The notes beneath the pieces are model-generated. The model saw only the letters and a list, made by a program, of their open reading frames with translations, had not been told where the DNA came from and searched no databases. Source: JAUUZQ01 sp964538375 (GTDB taxonomy: Bacteria > Bacteroidota > Bacteroidia > Bacteroidales > GCA-2748055). Taken from it: DNA of 64,000 nt. The stretch is from positions 62,001 to 126,000 of the forward strand of contig CAZIFQ010000002.1 in the NCBI GenBank assembly GCA_964538375.1. The letters are read 5' to 3'. Below are positions 34,757 through 44,008 of the stretch, one piece after another. Every line of letters starts with the position of its first letter. Within the stretch, counting starts at the first letter, position 1. A program made the position numbers and the translations under genes.

Positions 34757-35382
34757 TAGCTTTTTCCTCCAAAATCGATAACACAATTTTGCCCGTAGTC
34801 TTTGTGCGGACGATTAGCTACACCCACTGAATTGTATGATTTATTCAGGATGTTTTTTCTGTGTCCAAAACTCTTTACTCCATCATCAATTAGAAGAGAA
34901 ATAACAATATCCAATGCTTCTTCATAGCCATAAGAGCAATTTTCTGCCATGTGATTGTAAACAGATCCGAGTAAGGGATCGAAGCGTTTCTGCATGTCTT
35001 TGTGTCCAACATGGCCTGTCTTACCCGATTTGCTTGCATGGCCATTTGCGATATCGCTAAGGTCTTTTTTAGGATTCAACACGGGGAGTCCGCTCACCGA
35101 TTTAAGATTACGATATAAAGAATTGACATAGGTATTCTTCGGCATTCCCATGGATTGGATATAATGAGTCAGGAAAGTAGACGCAAATAATTTTCCATCT
35201 ATTCTGGAAAGGTTCATAAGCAATACGATCTCTTTTTCCACCTCGTTATAATAGCCAATATCCTTAGCTGTATTTGCCTCCTCAATTACTGCCTTATCCC
35301 ATTGGTCCCAGGTTTCTTCTTGTGCTGATACGGTAATAGTAGCAATCAGAACTGTTATCATTGAAAGTACCAAGTATTTCAT
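34753..35382 (-). CDS. Exported CAP-domain (SCP/PR1-like) protein
   Basis: This 209-residue protein has a signal peptide (YLVLSMITVLIATITVSAQ) and a CAP domain. Typical features are the early block EIVLLMNLSRIDGKLFA, the histidine segments GHASKSGKTGHVGH, AENCSYG, and GHRKNILNKSYNSVGVA near the end. The function of bacterial CAP proteins is largely unknown. It lies 27 bases after the GNAT gene on the same strand and may be the last gene of an nfeD-GNAT-CAP transcript. Its stop overlaps the end of ccsA. Confidence 0.88.
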   Translation of the reverse strand: MKYLVLSMITVLIATITVSAQEETWDQWDKAVIEEANTAKDIGYYNEVEKEIVLLMNLSRIDGKLFASTFLTHYIQSMGMPKNTYVNSLYRNLKSVSGLPVLNPKKDLSDIANGHASKSGKTGHVGHKDMQKRFDPLLGSVYNHMAENCSYGYEEALDIVISLLIDDGVKSFGHRKNILNKSYNSVGVANRPHKDYGQNCVIDFGGKSY

Positions 35383-35409
35383 AATTAAGAAAATTAATTG
35401 TTGATTGGT

Positions 35410-35841
35410 TTAAATATTATCCACTTCACGAATCATGTAGATATCATAGTCTGTAAATGCGAAGAATCCCATCTTTTCATAAAGGTGCTTGGCTACGAGG
35501 TTTTCTTTATGGACTTCAAGTTTTACCTGGTAGCCAGTTTCTTTAATGAACCTGCTGGATTCTTGTGCAAGAAGAGTGCCATACCCCTTCCCCTGGTATG
35601 ATTTAGCGATGCCAAAGTGGTGGATAAATAATCGTCTTCCATCATTGGTCATCCACGAGGAACCAATAATATGATCATCCTTGTCTGTCATGATAATAAG
35701 TTTGCCACCATGTGAGATAGTTTTTTCAATTGTATCCTGTGTATCTCCCCTTTCCGGACTACTGAGGTCCAGATCTTCCCACAGGGAGGACAGCAGTAGG
35801 TAATCACTAGGTTTATAATCCCGGAATATCATGAAAATCAA
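35410..35841 (-). CDS. GNAT family N-acetyltransferase
   Basis: A 143-residue GNAT fold protein with the acetyl-CoA-binding motif SYQGKGYGTLLAQESSRF and the C-terminal KLEVHKENLVAKHLYEKMGF. The acceptor substrate cannot be told. Its start overlaps the nfeD stop by four bases (ATGA-type overlap), so the two are translationally coupled. Confidence 0.88.
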   Translation of the reverse strand: MIFMIFRDYKPSDYLLLSSLWEDLDLSSPERGDTQDTIEKTISHGGKLIIMTDKDDHIIGSSWMTNDGRRLFIHHFGIAKSYQGKGYGTLLAQESSRFIKETGYQVKLEVHKENLVAKHLYEKMGFFAFTDYDIYMIREVDNI

Positions 35842-37274
35842 ACTTTTGTTACATATACCTGGCCTGCTTCATATCGAATCACCTTTATTGTTTCTCCCTT
35901 GTTAATGAAGCCGTATTCTGATTTAGCATCAAATATTTTTTCTCCGACTATTACTTTTCCCGAAGGACGCAGAACTGTTTGTGCTATCCCCTCACTACCA
36001 ATGATTCCATCTTCTAATTGGTCAACTCCTAAATAACCCTCCTCTATTGTTTGTTCCTTATTCAGAGCGAGATTGGAAAAGGCCTGTGAGGTAAGTAGCT
36101 TTTTAGCCGTCCAAAGGGAAACACTTAATCCAAGGAAGGCCGACACAATTACCAATCCAAATGATTTCATCAGTAGGTTTACACCCTCACCACTGAATTC
36201 CCTTTCTTCGAAAACAACATTGTCGAAAAGACTCAATGCAAGTCCGGTAACCACTGCAATTATACCTAAGACTCCGGCTATCCCGAAACCAGGTATGGCG
36301 AATAACTCTACCATAATAAGTATAAGTCCTGCGATAAAAATTAATAATTCCCAGTACTCGGCAAGTCCTTCAAGATAAAGAGGTGCAAAGTAGAGCAGTG
36401 CTGCCAGAATGGCTGCTCCAAGCGGGAACCCAATGCCGGGTGATTGAATTTCGAAGTATATACCTCCAACAATAACCATGATCAATATCCCGCTTATCAA
36501 AGGGTTAATAAGGATACCAATGATTTTATCCATTCCGGATGGATTGTATTGTTTAAGTTCATATTCCTCAATCTCTAATCTTTCAAATATTTCTTTCTTG
36601 CTATCTACAATCGCCTCACAGTAATTGTTTTCTAATGCTTCTGAAGCGGTGAAGGTGAGAACTCTTCCAGAGTCTATTACACCCACAACAATTATCCTTG
36701 GGTCAACCATGGACTCTGCGATTCGTGGATCGCGTTTCCAAATAATGCTTGTATCGCCATCAACTATTATGGTGTCTTTCCCTTTTGATTCTGCAGTGGC
36801 CCGCATGGTGGCCCTCATATAAGATTGGTATTTATCAGGAACCTGTTCTCCTGATTGGTTTACTACTGTAGCAGCTCCAATTTTGGCACTGGGTTTCATG
36901 TAAATGCTGTCACAGGCAATGGAAATCAGAGCCCCGGCAGATGCTGCATTATCGTTTATAAAGCAATACACCGGAATCTTACTGTTTAATAATCGTGTGC
37001 GAATGGAATCTGCGGAGGCAACTTCCCCTCCATAAGTGTTCATGGTTATCAGAATCAGATCCGCTTCCATCATTTCTGCTTCTTCTATCGCATTTTGCGT
37101 TGATCTCCATATAGGTGCCGCGATATTTTCCCGGATATCGAAAGTATAAATAAGGATCTTTTCATCTTCTCCTGTTTTAAGAGAGTCTGCATCAAAGGCC
37201 TCTTTTATACCGAATTGAGCATTTAATCCTGAGAAGACCAGTGCAGTTATAAGAAGTATTATTAATTTTTTCAT
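35838..37274 (-). CDS. NfeD-type membrane serine protease (ClpP-like plus NfeD domains)
   Basis: At 478 residues it has a signal peptide, a SppA/ClpP-class protease domain (about 40-240) and four or five membrane helices (about 250-400). A C-terminal NfeD OB-fold domain completes it (GSEGIAQTVLRPSGKVIVGEKIFDA). The nucleophile is likely the Ser in NDNAASAGALISIACD. Long NfeD proteins act at the membrane, often beside a stomatin partner, but no stomatin gene is adjacent here. The following GNAT gene overlaps by four bases. Confidence 0.9.
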   Translation of the reverse strand: MKKLIILLITALVFSGLNAQFGIKEAFDADSLKTGEDEKILIYTFDIRENIAAPIWRSTQNAIEEAEMMEADLILITMNTYGGEVASADSIRTRLLNSKIPVYCFINDNAASAGALISIACDSIYMKPSAKIGAATVVNQSGEQVPDKYQSYMRATMRATAESKGKDTIIVDGDTSIIWKRDPRIAESMVDPRIIVVGVIDSGRVLTFTASEALENNYCEAIVDSKKEIFERLEIEEYELKQYNPSGMDKIIGILINPLISGILIMVIVGGIYFEIQSPGIGFPLGAAILAALLYFAPLYLEGLAEYWELLIFIAGLILIMVELFAIPGFGIAGVLGIIAVVTGLALSLFDNVVFEEREFSGEGVNLLMKSFGLVIVSAFLGLSVSLWTAKKLLTSQAFSNLALNKEQTIEEGYLGVDQLEDGIIGSEGIAQTVLRPSGKVIVGEKIFDAKSEYGFINKGETIKVIRYEAGQVYVTKV

Positions 37275-37386
37275 AGTTCAATTGAGTAATGGAATAAAAA
37301 TACAATAAAAAAGTGATTTGTCAGACTTACTCCTTGAGAGATGAACACAGACAAAGAAATTCTTTCCAAAGCATGGAAAAAACCAC

Positions 37387-37394
37387 TAACTTTG
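37387..37394 (+). promoter_or_regulatory. Candidate -7 box for purB
   Basis: TAACTTTG followed by G matches TAnnTTTG and ends 19 bases before the purB ATG. The spacing to an upstream TTTC is about 20 bases. Confidence 0.4.
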
Positions 37395-37413
37395 GTGATA
37401 AATACACAAGTAA

Positions 37414-38757
37414 ATGAGTTTAACTGCATTAATGGCCATTACTCCCATAGACGGCCGATACAAATCAGGTGTTCAGGTCCTGGAATCGTATTTCTCCGAA
37501 TATGCTCTTATTAAATACAGGTTAAGGGTAGAAGTAGAATATTTTATTGCACTGTGCGAAGTAGGGATACCTCAATTAGAAAAATTCCCTTCAGAGAAGA
37601 ATGAGAAACTCAGAGATGTATATAAGAAGCTGAATCCTGAAAAAGCTTTGAGAGTCAAGGAGATAGAGAAGGTTACCAATCATGATGTCAAAGCCATTGA
37701 ATATTTTTTGAAAGAGCAGTTTTTAGAGTTGGGACTTCAGGAGTTTGCTGAATTCATACATTTCGGATTAACATCTCAGGATATAAATAACACTGCCATA
37801 CCCTTGTCACTGAAGGATTCTTTTGATCATGTGTATTATAACATGCTTGACGAGTTAATCGATCAGCTGGAGGGACTGGCAGAAGAATGGAAAGATATTT
37901 CCATGCTGGCCCGAACACATGGACAACCGGCTTCTCCAACCAGGTTAGGGAAAGAAATGCTCGTATTCACATCACGTATAGACGAGCAGTTGGTGCAGTT
38001 AGAAGAGATCCCTGTACCTGCTAAATTTGGAGGAGCTACAGGGAATATGAATGCACATAAAGTTGCTTACCCTGAAATAGATTGGTTTGCATTCGGGGAG
38101 AACCTGGTCACTAACTCTTTTGGATTAAAACGTTCCTGGCCAACTACCCAGGTTGAGCATTATGATAACCTGGGAGCAATTTTCCATGCAATGTCCCGGA
38201 TTAATACTATTCTATTAGATCTGTCTAAGGATATGTGGACATATATTTCCATGGATTATTTCAAACAGAAAATAATAAAGGGAGAGATTGGATCGTCTGC
38301 TATGCCTCATAAAGTTAATCCAATAGACTTTGAGAATGCTGAGGGAAATTTTGGTATTGCGAATGCTATGTTTGAGCACCTTGCATCAAAATTACCCATC
38401 TCCAGGTTACAGCGCGACCTGACTGATTCAACAGTACTCCGGAATATTGGTGTCCCTATAGCTCATACTATTATTGCCTTGAACTCATTGGGAAGAGGCC
38501 TGAAAAAACTCATCGTAAATGAAGAGCAAATCAGGAATGATCTTGGAAATAACTGGGCTGTTGTAGCCGAGGCGATTCAGACAATTTTAAGGAGGGAAGG
38601 ATATCCGAAGCCATATGAGGTGTTGCTTGAACTTACCCGAACAAACAATAAAATCGATGAGAAGGCCATAAAACACTTCATTGATACGTTGGATATTAGT
38701 GAGGAAGTGAAAGAAGAATTGAAGAGCATAACTCCCTGGAACTATACTGGATTATAA
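37414..38757 (+). CDS. purB: Adenylosuccinate lyase
   Basis: A 447-residue lyase of the fumarase/aspartase superfamily with the signature SSAMPHKVNPIDFENAEG, the catalytic histidine segment ARTHGQPASPTRLGKE, and the start ALMAITPIDGRYK typical of the E. coli-like PurB class. It releases fumarate from SAICAR and adenylosuccinate in purine synthesis. Length and motifs are normal. It is followed after 31 bases by an ABC exporter gene. Confidence 0.96.
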   Translation: MSLTALMAITPIDGRYKSGVQVLESYFSEYALIKYRLRVEVEYFIALCEVGIPQLEKFPSEKNEKLRDVYKKLNPEKALRVKEIEKVTNHDVKAIEYFLKEQFLELGLQEFAEFIHFGLTSQDINNTAIPLSLKDSFDHVYYNMLDELIDQLEGLAEEWKDISMLARTHGQPASPTRLGKEMLVFTSRIDEQLVQLEEIPVPAKFGGATGNMNAHKVAYPEIDWFAFGENLVTNSFGLKRSWPTTQVEHYDNLGAIFHAMSRINTILLDLSKDMWTYISMDYFKQKIIKGEIGSSAMPHKVNPIDFENAEGNFGIANAMFEHLASKLPISRLQRDLTDSTVLRNIGVPIAHTIIALNSLGRGLKKLIVNEEQIRNDLGNNWAVVAEAIQTILRREGYPKPYEVLLELTRTNNKIDEKAIKHFIDTLDISEEVKEELKSITPWNYTGL

Positions 38758-38788
38758 TCCTTGTAGTTAAGAAATCTAATTCCGGCAT

Positions 38789-40609
38789 ATGAGAAGATTT
38801 TTCCGACTCCTGAGATACCTTATTCCTTATAAATGGAATGTCATACAGAATGTGATCTATAATGTTCTGGGGGCATTTTTTGCACTTTTTTCTTTTGCCA
38901 TGATTATTCCTTTTTTGAAAATTCTGTTCGACAATCAGCCCCTGGTTACTGAACCTATGGAGTTTGAATTTAAAACGCAATATTTTATTCACACCCTCAA
39001 TTATTATCTGAGCCAGTTAATGATCTCACACGGGAAATCAATGGCCATGGTGCTTGTAAGTGTAGTTGTGGTGATATTTTCCTTATTGAAAAATGGATTT
39101 CTTTTTGTTGCCAATTATCTCCTGGCCCCAGTGCGAGCATATACGGTTCGGGATATTCGAAATGATATATACAGCAAAGTGCTTCGGCTGCCACTTTCTT
39201 ACTATTCTGATTCCAGGAAGGGTGACGTTATGGCACGAGTCTCAAATGATGTGCAGGAGATAGAAAGCTCTATAATGAGTTCTCTTCAAATGTTGTTCAG
39301 GGATCCCATTACTATTGTTGTTTATATGATATTCCTCTTTTCAATAAATTTAAAACTTACCTTGCTTGTGCTGCTGATATTACCACTGTCGGGACTTATA
39401 ATTGGAAGGATCGCGAGGAAATTGAGAAAGAGAACATTCAGGGGACAGCAGCGGCTAGGAGAAGTAATGGCCATTTTGGAGGAGACGTTAACCGGACTCC
39501 GTATCATTAAGGGGTTTAATGGAGAGGAGCCGATGGAAGATAAGTTCCAGACAGCCAACAATAAATTTGCACAATTGCTCAAACGGGTAATGCGCAAAAG
39601 GTATTTAGCCAGTCCCCTGAGCGAGTGGATGGGAACAATTGTTCTGATGACGATAATGTCGATTGGTGGTGCAATGGTGTTATCCGGAGAATATGGAATG
39701 AGCTCAGAAAGTCTGATATTCTTTCTTGTTGTATTTAGCCAGGTGATAACTCCGTCAAAGAATTTTTCCAATGCCTACTTCAATATCCAGAAGGGTATGG
39801 CATCGGTCGACAGAATTGATGAGTTGATGAATGCAGAAGAGAAAATTGTCGAACATCCAAATCCAAGAAGTATTGAGTCGTTTCAAGATCAGCTTGAATT
39901 TAGAAATGTAACATTCAGGTATGATAAGGAGGATGTACTGAAAAATATCAATATTACTATTAAGAAAGGCCAGGTTGTTGCGCTTGTTGGAAAATCAGGA
40001 GCAGGAAAGTCCACTATGGTAGACTTGTTGCCTCGGTTTATGGATCCAACTGAAGGTGAGATATTGATAGACGGTGTTCCAATTCATGAATGCAAGATCA
40101 AAGATTTGCGCAATCAAATGGGAATCGTGAATCAGCAATCTATTTTGTTTAACGACACATTCCTAAATAATATCGCATTCGGATCTGATGATTTTGATAT
40201 TAAAAAGATTGAGGAAGCAGCTAAGGTGGCAAATGCCTATGGTTTTATCATGGAATCGCCAGGTGGATTTGATTCGGGAGTTGGTGAGGGAGGCAACAAA
40301 TTGTCGGGTGGACAGATGCAGCGCATCAGTATTGCCAGGGCGGTGATGGCTAATCCACCTATCCTGATACTGGATGAGGCAACCTCTTCATTGGATACCG
40401 AATCGGAACGGCTGGTTCAGGATGCCATTGAACAACTCATGAAAAACAGGACTGCTATTGTTATCGCTCATAGATTGTCGACCATAAAGAATGCGGATGT
40501 GATTCTTGTTATAGACGAAGGAAGAATTGTGGAGAAAGGCACGCACGATGAGTTGCTTGAAAAGAATGACGGTGTGTACAGAAAACTCCATAGAATGCAA
40601 ATGTTTTAG
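38789..40609 (+). CDS. MsbA-like ABC exporter (fused permease-ATPase)
   Basis: The 606-residue half-transporter has six N-terminal membrane helices (about 15-320) and an ATPase domain with Walker A GKSGAGKST, the signature LSGGQMQRISIARAV, and Walker B LILDEATSSLD. Such proteins form homodimers. Similarity to MsbA and the following glycosyltransferase gene four bases away suggest export of lipid A or another glycolipid, but drug export is also possible. Confidence 0.92.
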   Translation: MRRFFRLLRYLIPYKWNVIQNVIYNVLGAFFALFSFAMIIPFLKILFDNQPLVTEPMEFEFKTQYFIHTLNYYLSQLMISHGKSMAMVLVSVVVVIFSLLKNGFLFVANYLLAPVRAYTVRDIRNDIYSKVLRLPLSYYSDSRKGDVMARVSNDVQEIESSIMSSLQMLFRDPITIVVYMIFLFSINLKLTLLVLLILPLSGLIIGRIARKLRKRTFRGQQRLGEVMAILEETLTGLRIIKGFNGEEPMEDKFQTANNKFAQLLKRVMRKRYLASPLSEWMGTIVLMTIMSIGGAMVLSGEYGMSSESLIFFLVVFSQVITPSKNFSNAYFNIQKGMASVDRIDELMNAEEKIVEHPNPRSIESFQDQLEFRNVTFRYDKEDVLKNINITIKKGQVVALVGKSGAGKSTMVDLLPRFMDPTEGEILIDGVPIHECKIKDLRNQMGIVNQQSILFNDTFLNNIAFGSDDFDIKKIEEAAKVANAYGFIMESPGGFDSGVGEGGNKLSGGQMQRISIARAVMANPPILILDEATSSLDTESERLVQDAIEQLMKNRTAIVIAHRLSTIKNADVILVIDEGRIVEKGTHDELLEKNDGVYRKLHRMQMF

Positions 40610-40612
40610 CCA

Positions 40613-41572
40613 ATGAAGATCAGCGGTTTCTCAATGGGCAAAAATGCCCACAAGCTTTATTATCCAATGCGGTATGCTATTGAATCAATACTGCCCATTG
40701 TGGATGAGTTTGTGGTTGTATTGGGGGATAGTGATGGGGATGATGAAACGAGGAGAGAAATCGAGAAGATACAGAGTGACAAGGTGCGAATTATTGATAC
40801 TGTATGGGATATTGAAAAGTATCCCAGGGGAATGGAGCACGCACATCAGACCGATATTGCCATGGAGCAGTGTTCTGGAGACTGGCTGTTCTATTTACAG
40901 TCTGATGAGGTCGTTCATGAAAAATTTCTCCCTGTAATTAAGGAGAGTTGTTTGAAGTATATCGAAGATAATGCGGTGGAGGGACTGCTATTTAAGTATA
41001 GGCATTTCTGGGGAGATTATGAGCATATCCAGGACACACATTGCTGGTATCGGAAAGAGATCCGTATAGTAAGAAACAGTCCTGATATTCATTCCTGGGA
41101 ATCGGCCCAGTCGTTCAGGAGAATACCCGGTTTTGATGACTTGAATTATCGCCAGCAGGAGAATACCCATAAATTGAAAGTAGCAGAAATAGAAGCATAC
41201 ATATACCACTATGGATGGGTTCGTCCTCCTATTGTTATGCAGAATAAAATCAAGGCCTTCAGTATGAATCATAAAGGCAGGGAGTCGGTTGAGAAGCAAA
41301 TTCGGGAAAAAATGTATGATAATATTTTTGATTTTGGTAACCTGGGCAAGCTTACTTTTTTTAAGGATTCTCATCCGGCAGTGCTGAAGCCCTGGATAGA
41401 GCAATTTGATTGGAAAGATCAATTGAGGTTTAGCGGTCCCGCAAGAAGCATGAATCCAGTAAAAAATAAACACGATAAAAGTAGATATCGTATCGTCTCA
41501 TGGCTGGAAAAGAATCTCTTTTTCGGGCACCGGCTCGGAGAGTTTAAGAATTATATTATTGTGCGCAAGTAA
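40613..41572 (+). CDS. Glycosyltransferase family 2-like protein
   Basis: A 319-residue protein with a GT-A-like N-terminal half: RYAIESILPIVDEFVVVLGDSDGDDET near the start and the acidic motif DWLFYLQSDEVV (DxD-like SDE) near 100. There is no membrane segment. The acceptor is unknown. It begins three bases after the ABC exporter stop, so the two are probably coupled and act on the same surface glycan or lipid. Confidence 0.8.
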   Translation: MKISGFSMGKNAHKLYYPMRYAIESILPIVDEFVVVLGDSDGDDETRREIEKIQSDKVRIIDTVWDIEKYPRGMEHAHQTDIAMEQCSGDWLFYLQSDEVVHEKFLPVIKESCLKYIEDNAVEGLLFKYRHFWGDYEHIQDTHCWYRKEIRIVRNSPDIHSWESAQSFRRIPGFDDLNYRQQENTHKLKVAEIEAYIYHYGWVRPPIVMQNKIKAFSMNHKGRESVEKQIREKMYDNIFDFGNLGKLTFFKDSHPAVLKPWIEQFDWKDQLRFSGPARSMNPVKNKHDKSRYRIVSWLEKNLFFGHRLGEFKNYIIVRK

Positions 41573-41635
41573 TTAGAATCCGGACTGTTTATTTTTCGTA
41601 TTTACTTCATTAAAAGCATCTTAGTTGTTATAAGA

Positions 41636-41661
41636 AACCCACTCAGCAAGCTGAGTGGGTT
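41636..41661 (-). terminator. Terminator of tRNA-Ser
   Basis: A perfect 12-base-pair hairpin, AACCCACTCAGC with GCTGAGTGGGTT around an AA loop. On the minus strand it is followed by TTTCTTAT. It lies 13 bases after the tRNA 3' end. It may also serve the glycosyltransferase gene converging from the plus strand. Confidence 0.75.
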
Positions 41662-41673
41662 CTTGAGTGGATG

Positions 41674-41758
41674 CGGAGGAAGAGGGATTCGAACCCCCGG
41701 TACCGTGAGGTACAACGGTTTTCAAGACCGCCGCATTCGACCACTCTGCCATTCCTCC
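41674..41758 (-). tRNA. tRNA-Ser (anticodon UGA)
   Basis: Read on the minus strand, a 7-base-pair acceptor stem (GGAGGAA with TTCCTCC) and discriminator G enclose a D arm (AGAGTGGTCGAATG), an anticodon arm GCGGTCTTGAAAACCGT with loop CTTGAAA (anticodon TGA), a long variable arm (TGTACCTCACGGTACC) and a T arm (GGGGGTTCGAATCCC). The long variable arm marks a class II serine tRNA. CCA is not encoded. No integration site or duplicated tRNA end is seen. Confidence 0.95.
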
Positions 41759-41760
41759 GG

Positions 41761-42101
41761 GCGCAAAATTAGTAAAATTTTGTTATGCTAAAACCAATAT
41801 TCGTAAAAAATATTTAAGTAATTGATAATTAGATATATACGAAATGAAGTTTTTTCTAATTTCAATATTTGGATAGAGTTTGGTATGGCATGCAGACCTT
41901 TGTTTAAAGGGCTTACAGATTTCATTTGAAAAGTTTACATGCCCAAAATAGGTGAGTTTATGAATAAAACCGGCGGGTTTATCAATAAATAGGGCATTTT
42001 TTGAGTCTTATATTTGTGTGGGCAAAGAAATAGTCTATATTTGTATTACGTATTTGGCACAAATTAGAAAATATTATTACTAACCCTAAAAATTCATTAT
42101 T
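41761..42101. other. AT-rich interval upstream of the HU gene
   Basis: These 341 bases contain no plausible gene. The right part carries the HU promoter. The rest shows only AT-rich sequence with short A and T runs; nothing else is recognised. Confidence 0.6.
42013..42043 (+). promoter_or_regulatory. Full consensus Bacteroidetes promoter of the HU gene
   Basis: TTTG at 42013-42016, a 19-base spacer and TATATTTG at 42036-42043 match the -33/-7 consensus (TTTG and TAnnTTTG) exactly. The start of transcription would lie near 42050, about 50 bases before the ATG. Confidence 0.8.
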
Positions 42102-42374
42102 ATGAACAAAGCTCAATTAATAGATGCTATCGCCGCAGAAGCTAATTTGACAAAAGCTGATGCTAAAAGAGCACTTGATGCATTCATTTCTACTACTACC
42201 GGCGCTCTAAAAAAAGGTGATCGTGTTGCTTTAGTAGGTTTTGGTTCTTTCTCAGTTTCTGAAAGAGGCGCAAGAATTGGACGCAATCCTCAAACTGGCG
42301 CTGAAATTAAAATCGCAGCCAAGAAAGTTGTTAAGTTCAAAGCTGGTAGCGAATTAGGAGAAGCTGTGAAGTAA
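42102..42374 (+). CDS. hup: HU family DNA-binding protein
   Basis: A 90-residue HU/IHF protein: MNKAQLIDAIAAEANLTKADAKRALDAF, the beta-arm region VGFGSFSVSERGARIGRNPQTGAEIKI, and VVKFKAGSELGEAVK at the end. It compacts and bends DNA. A consensus promoter upstream and a strong terminator downstream make it a monocistronic, probably highly expressed gene. Confidence 0.97.
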   Translation: MNKAQLIDAIAAEANLTKADAKRALDAFISTTTGALKKGDRVALVGFGSFSVSERGARIGRNPQTGAEIKIAAKKVVKFKAGSELGEAVK

Positions 42375-42397
42375 AAATATTTGAACTGAAAAATTTT

Positions 42398-42425
42398 AGG
42401 GGAGTTTTACTCCCCTATTTTTTTG
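42398..42425 (+). terminator. Intrinsic terminator of the HU gene
   Basis: AGGGGAGT and ACTCCCCT form an 8-base-pair stem (42398-42416) with a TTT loop, followed by a run of T. It lies 24 bases after the HU stop. Confidence 0.88.
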
Positions 42426-42483
42426 CCTTTTTTTTAACTTTTAATAATATTGCTCTCGAATTTAAATTTACAATTGCAGTGAA

Positions 42484-43164
42484 ATGAATAGCACTGATAG
42501 AGCACTCTTAGAGTTTTTAGAGAAATTAGTGAATGAAAATCGTCTTGAATTACTGGAAAAGGTGATGCAGGACCGGACCCGGTATGTCACTGTGCTTCTT
42601 GAAGATATCTTCCAGCCACACAATGCCAGTGCTGTGCTTAGAACCTGTGATTGTTTTGGAATCCAGGATGTTCATATAATTGAAAACAGGAATGAATATG
42701 TTTTGAATCCTGAAATTGAACTGGGATCTGCGCAGTGGCTAAGTATCTTTAAGCACCGTGGGAATGAAAACAATACCATGACTGCCATTGAAAGCTTGAA
42801 GAAAAAGGGATATAGAATTGTGGCCACAACACCCCATACTGATGATGTGAACCTGAATGAATTTGACCTGGAAAAGGGTCCGGTTGCTTTGATGTTTGGG
42901 ACTGAAATGAAGGGATTGTCAGGAGAGGCCATAGAATTAGCAGATGAATACTTGAAAATCCCTATGCATGGATTCTCAGAAAGTCTGAATATTTCGGTTT
43001 CGGCAGCTATTATCCTGCAAACTCTACGAATGAAATTGAATGATTCTGATATCGAATGGAAATTGAAAGAGGATGAGAAAGAGGATATTAGACTGAATTG
43101 GATGCGAAATTCAATAAGAAATTCTACAATAATCGAGAGAGATTTCAAAAAACGCTATCTATAA
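42484..43164 (+). CDS. trmH: TrmH-type tRNA/rRNA 2'-O-methyltransferase (SpoU family)
   Basis: A 226-residue SPOUT enzyme with motif 1 PHNASAVLRTCDCFGI, motif 2 VALMFGTEMKGLS and motif 3 IPMHGFSESLNISVSAAIILQTL. The N-terminal TrmH-specific helix and the basic C-terminus match tRNA (Gm18) methyltransferase, so ribose methylation of G18 is likely, though other rRNA-directed members look alike. Confidence 0.9.
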   Translation: MNSTDRALLEFLEKLVNENRLELLEKVMQDRTRYVTVLLEDIFQPHNASAVLRTCDCFGIQDVHIIENRNEYVLNPEIELGSAQWLSIFKHRGNENNTMTAIESLKKKGYRIVATTPHTDDVNLNEFDLEKGPVALMFGTEMKGLSGEAIELADEYLKIPMHGFSESLNISVSAAIILQTLRMKLNDSDIEWKLKEDEKEDIRLNWMRNSIRNSTIIERDFKKRYL

Positions 43165-43226
43165 TGATTTTTTTTCTTTGACTATTTACAATTAAATAGA
43201 TTTGATTATCTTTGATTAATAGAGGG

Positions 43227-43247
43227 TATTGTGTGGTTAGCACAATA
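43227..43247. repeat. Inverted repeat in the leader of the LytTR regulator gene
   Basis: TATTGTG (43227-43233) and CACAATA (43241-43247) form perfect 7-base arms around TGGTTAG, 26 bases before the ATG. A -7-like TATCTTTG lies at 43207-43214. It could be an operator, possibly for the regulator itself, or a leader hairpin. Confidence 0.35.
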
Positions 43248-43273
43248 TTTTAATTGATTAATATGACTGGCCT

Positions 43274-43981
43274 ATGAATTGCATGATATTAGATGATGAT
43301 GAACTTTCTAGAAGAATCATCGAAGAGTTTATAAGTAAAACAGACGGCCTGTTATTAACTCACAGCTGCTCAGACCCTGTTGCCGGAATTAATGAGCTGA
43401 AAGCTGACGATTCTGTCGACCTTATCTTTTTAGATATCGAGATGCCAACAATGAACGGCTTGGACTTTTTAGATAGTCTAAATAAGTTACCACAGGTAAT
43501 TATCTTTTCATCAAAAGATAAATATGCTGTTGAATCCTACAGTTACGATGTTACGGATTATCTCCTGAAGCCGGTGAACTATAAAAGATTTTTACAGGCA
43601 GTTGATAAGGTACAGAAGAGGATGGACGAAGATCATAAGGGTGAACTTGGTCAGAATGAAATCTTTATTAAGAAAAACTCAACCCTGGTGCGTCTGAAAT
43701 ATGAAGAGATACTCTGGATTGAGGCGCTGGAGAATTATGTAATTTTCAATACTTTCAAGGATAAATACACCATCCATTTTACAATGAAAGCCATTGAACA
43801 AAAGTTACCAGCTAAGAAATTTACCAGGGTACACAGGTCTTACATTGTTAATACCGGGAGCATTGAAGTAATTGAAGATAACTCGGTAATTATAAAGACT
43901 GAGGAAAGTACAAAATCAATTCCTATTGGTAAATCCTATAAAGAGAAACTGATGAAAGATATCAACTTGATCATCAAATAA
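43274..43981 (+). CDS. LytTR family response regulator
   Basis: A 235-residue regulator with a receiver domain (acidic cluster LDDDE at 6-10, phosphoacceptor Asp-54 in FLDIEMP, Ser in FSSKD, Lys in LLKPVNY) and a C-terminal LytTR DNA-binding domain (FIKKNSTLVRLKYEEILWIEALENYVIF onward). No histidine kinase gene is adjacent, so its partner is encoded elsewhere. LytTR regulators often control cell-surface or regulatory genes. Confidence 0.94.
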   Translation: MNCMILDDDELSRRIIEEFISKTDGLLLTHSCSDPVAGINELKADDSVDLIFLDIEMPTMNGLDFLDSLNKLPQVIIFSSKDKYAVESYSYDVTDYLLKPVNYKRFLQAVDKVQKRMDEDHKGELGQNEIFIKKNSTLVRLKYEEILWIEALENYVIFNTFKDKYTIHFTMKAIEQKLPAKKFTRVHRSYIVNTGSIEVIEDNSVIIKTEESTKSIPIGKSYKEKLMKDINLIIK

Positions 43982-44008
43982 ACAGGTCAGTTTTTTCATT
44001 TACAATTC

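Noticed and set aside
41674..41758. tRNA-Ser as an integration site for a mobile element
   Set aside because: No duplicated tRNA end, integrase or composition change is seen on either side.
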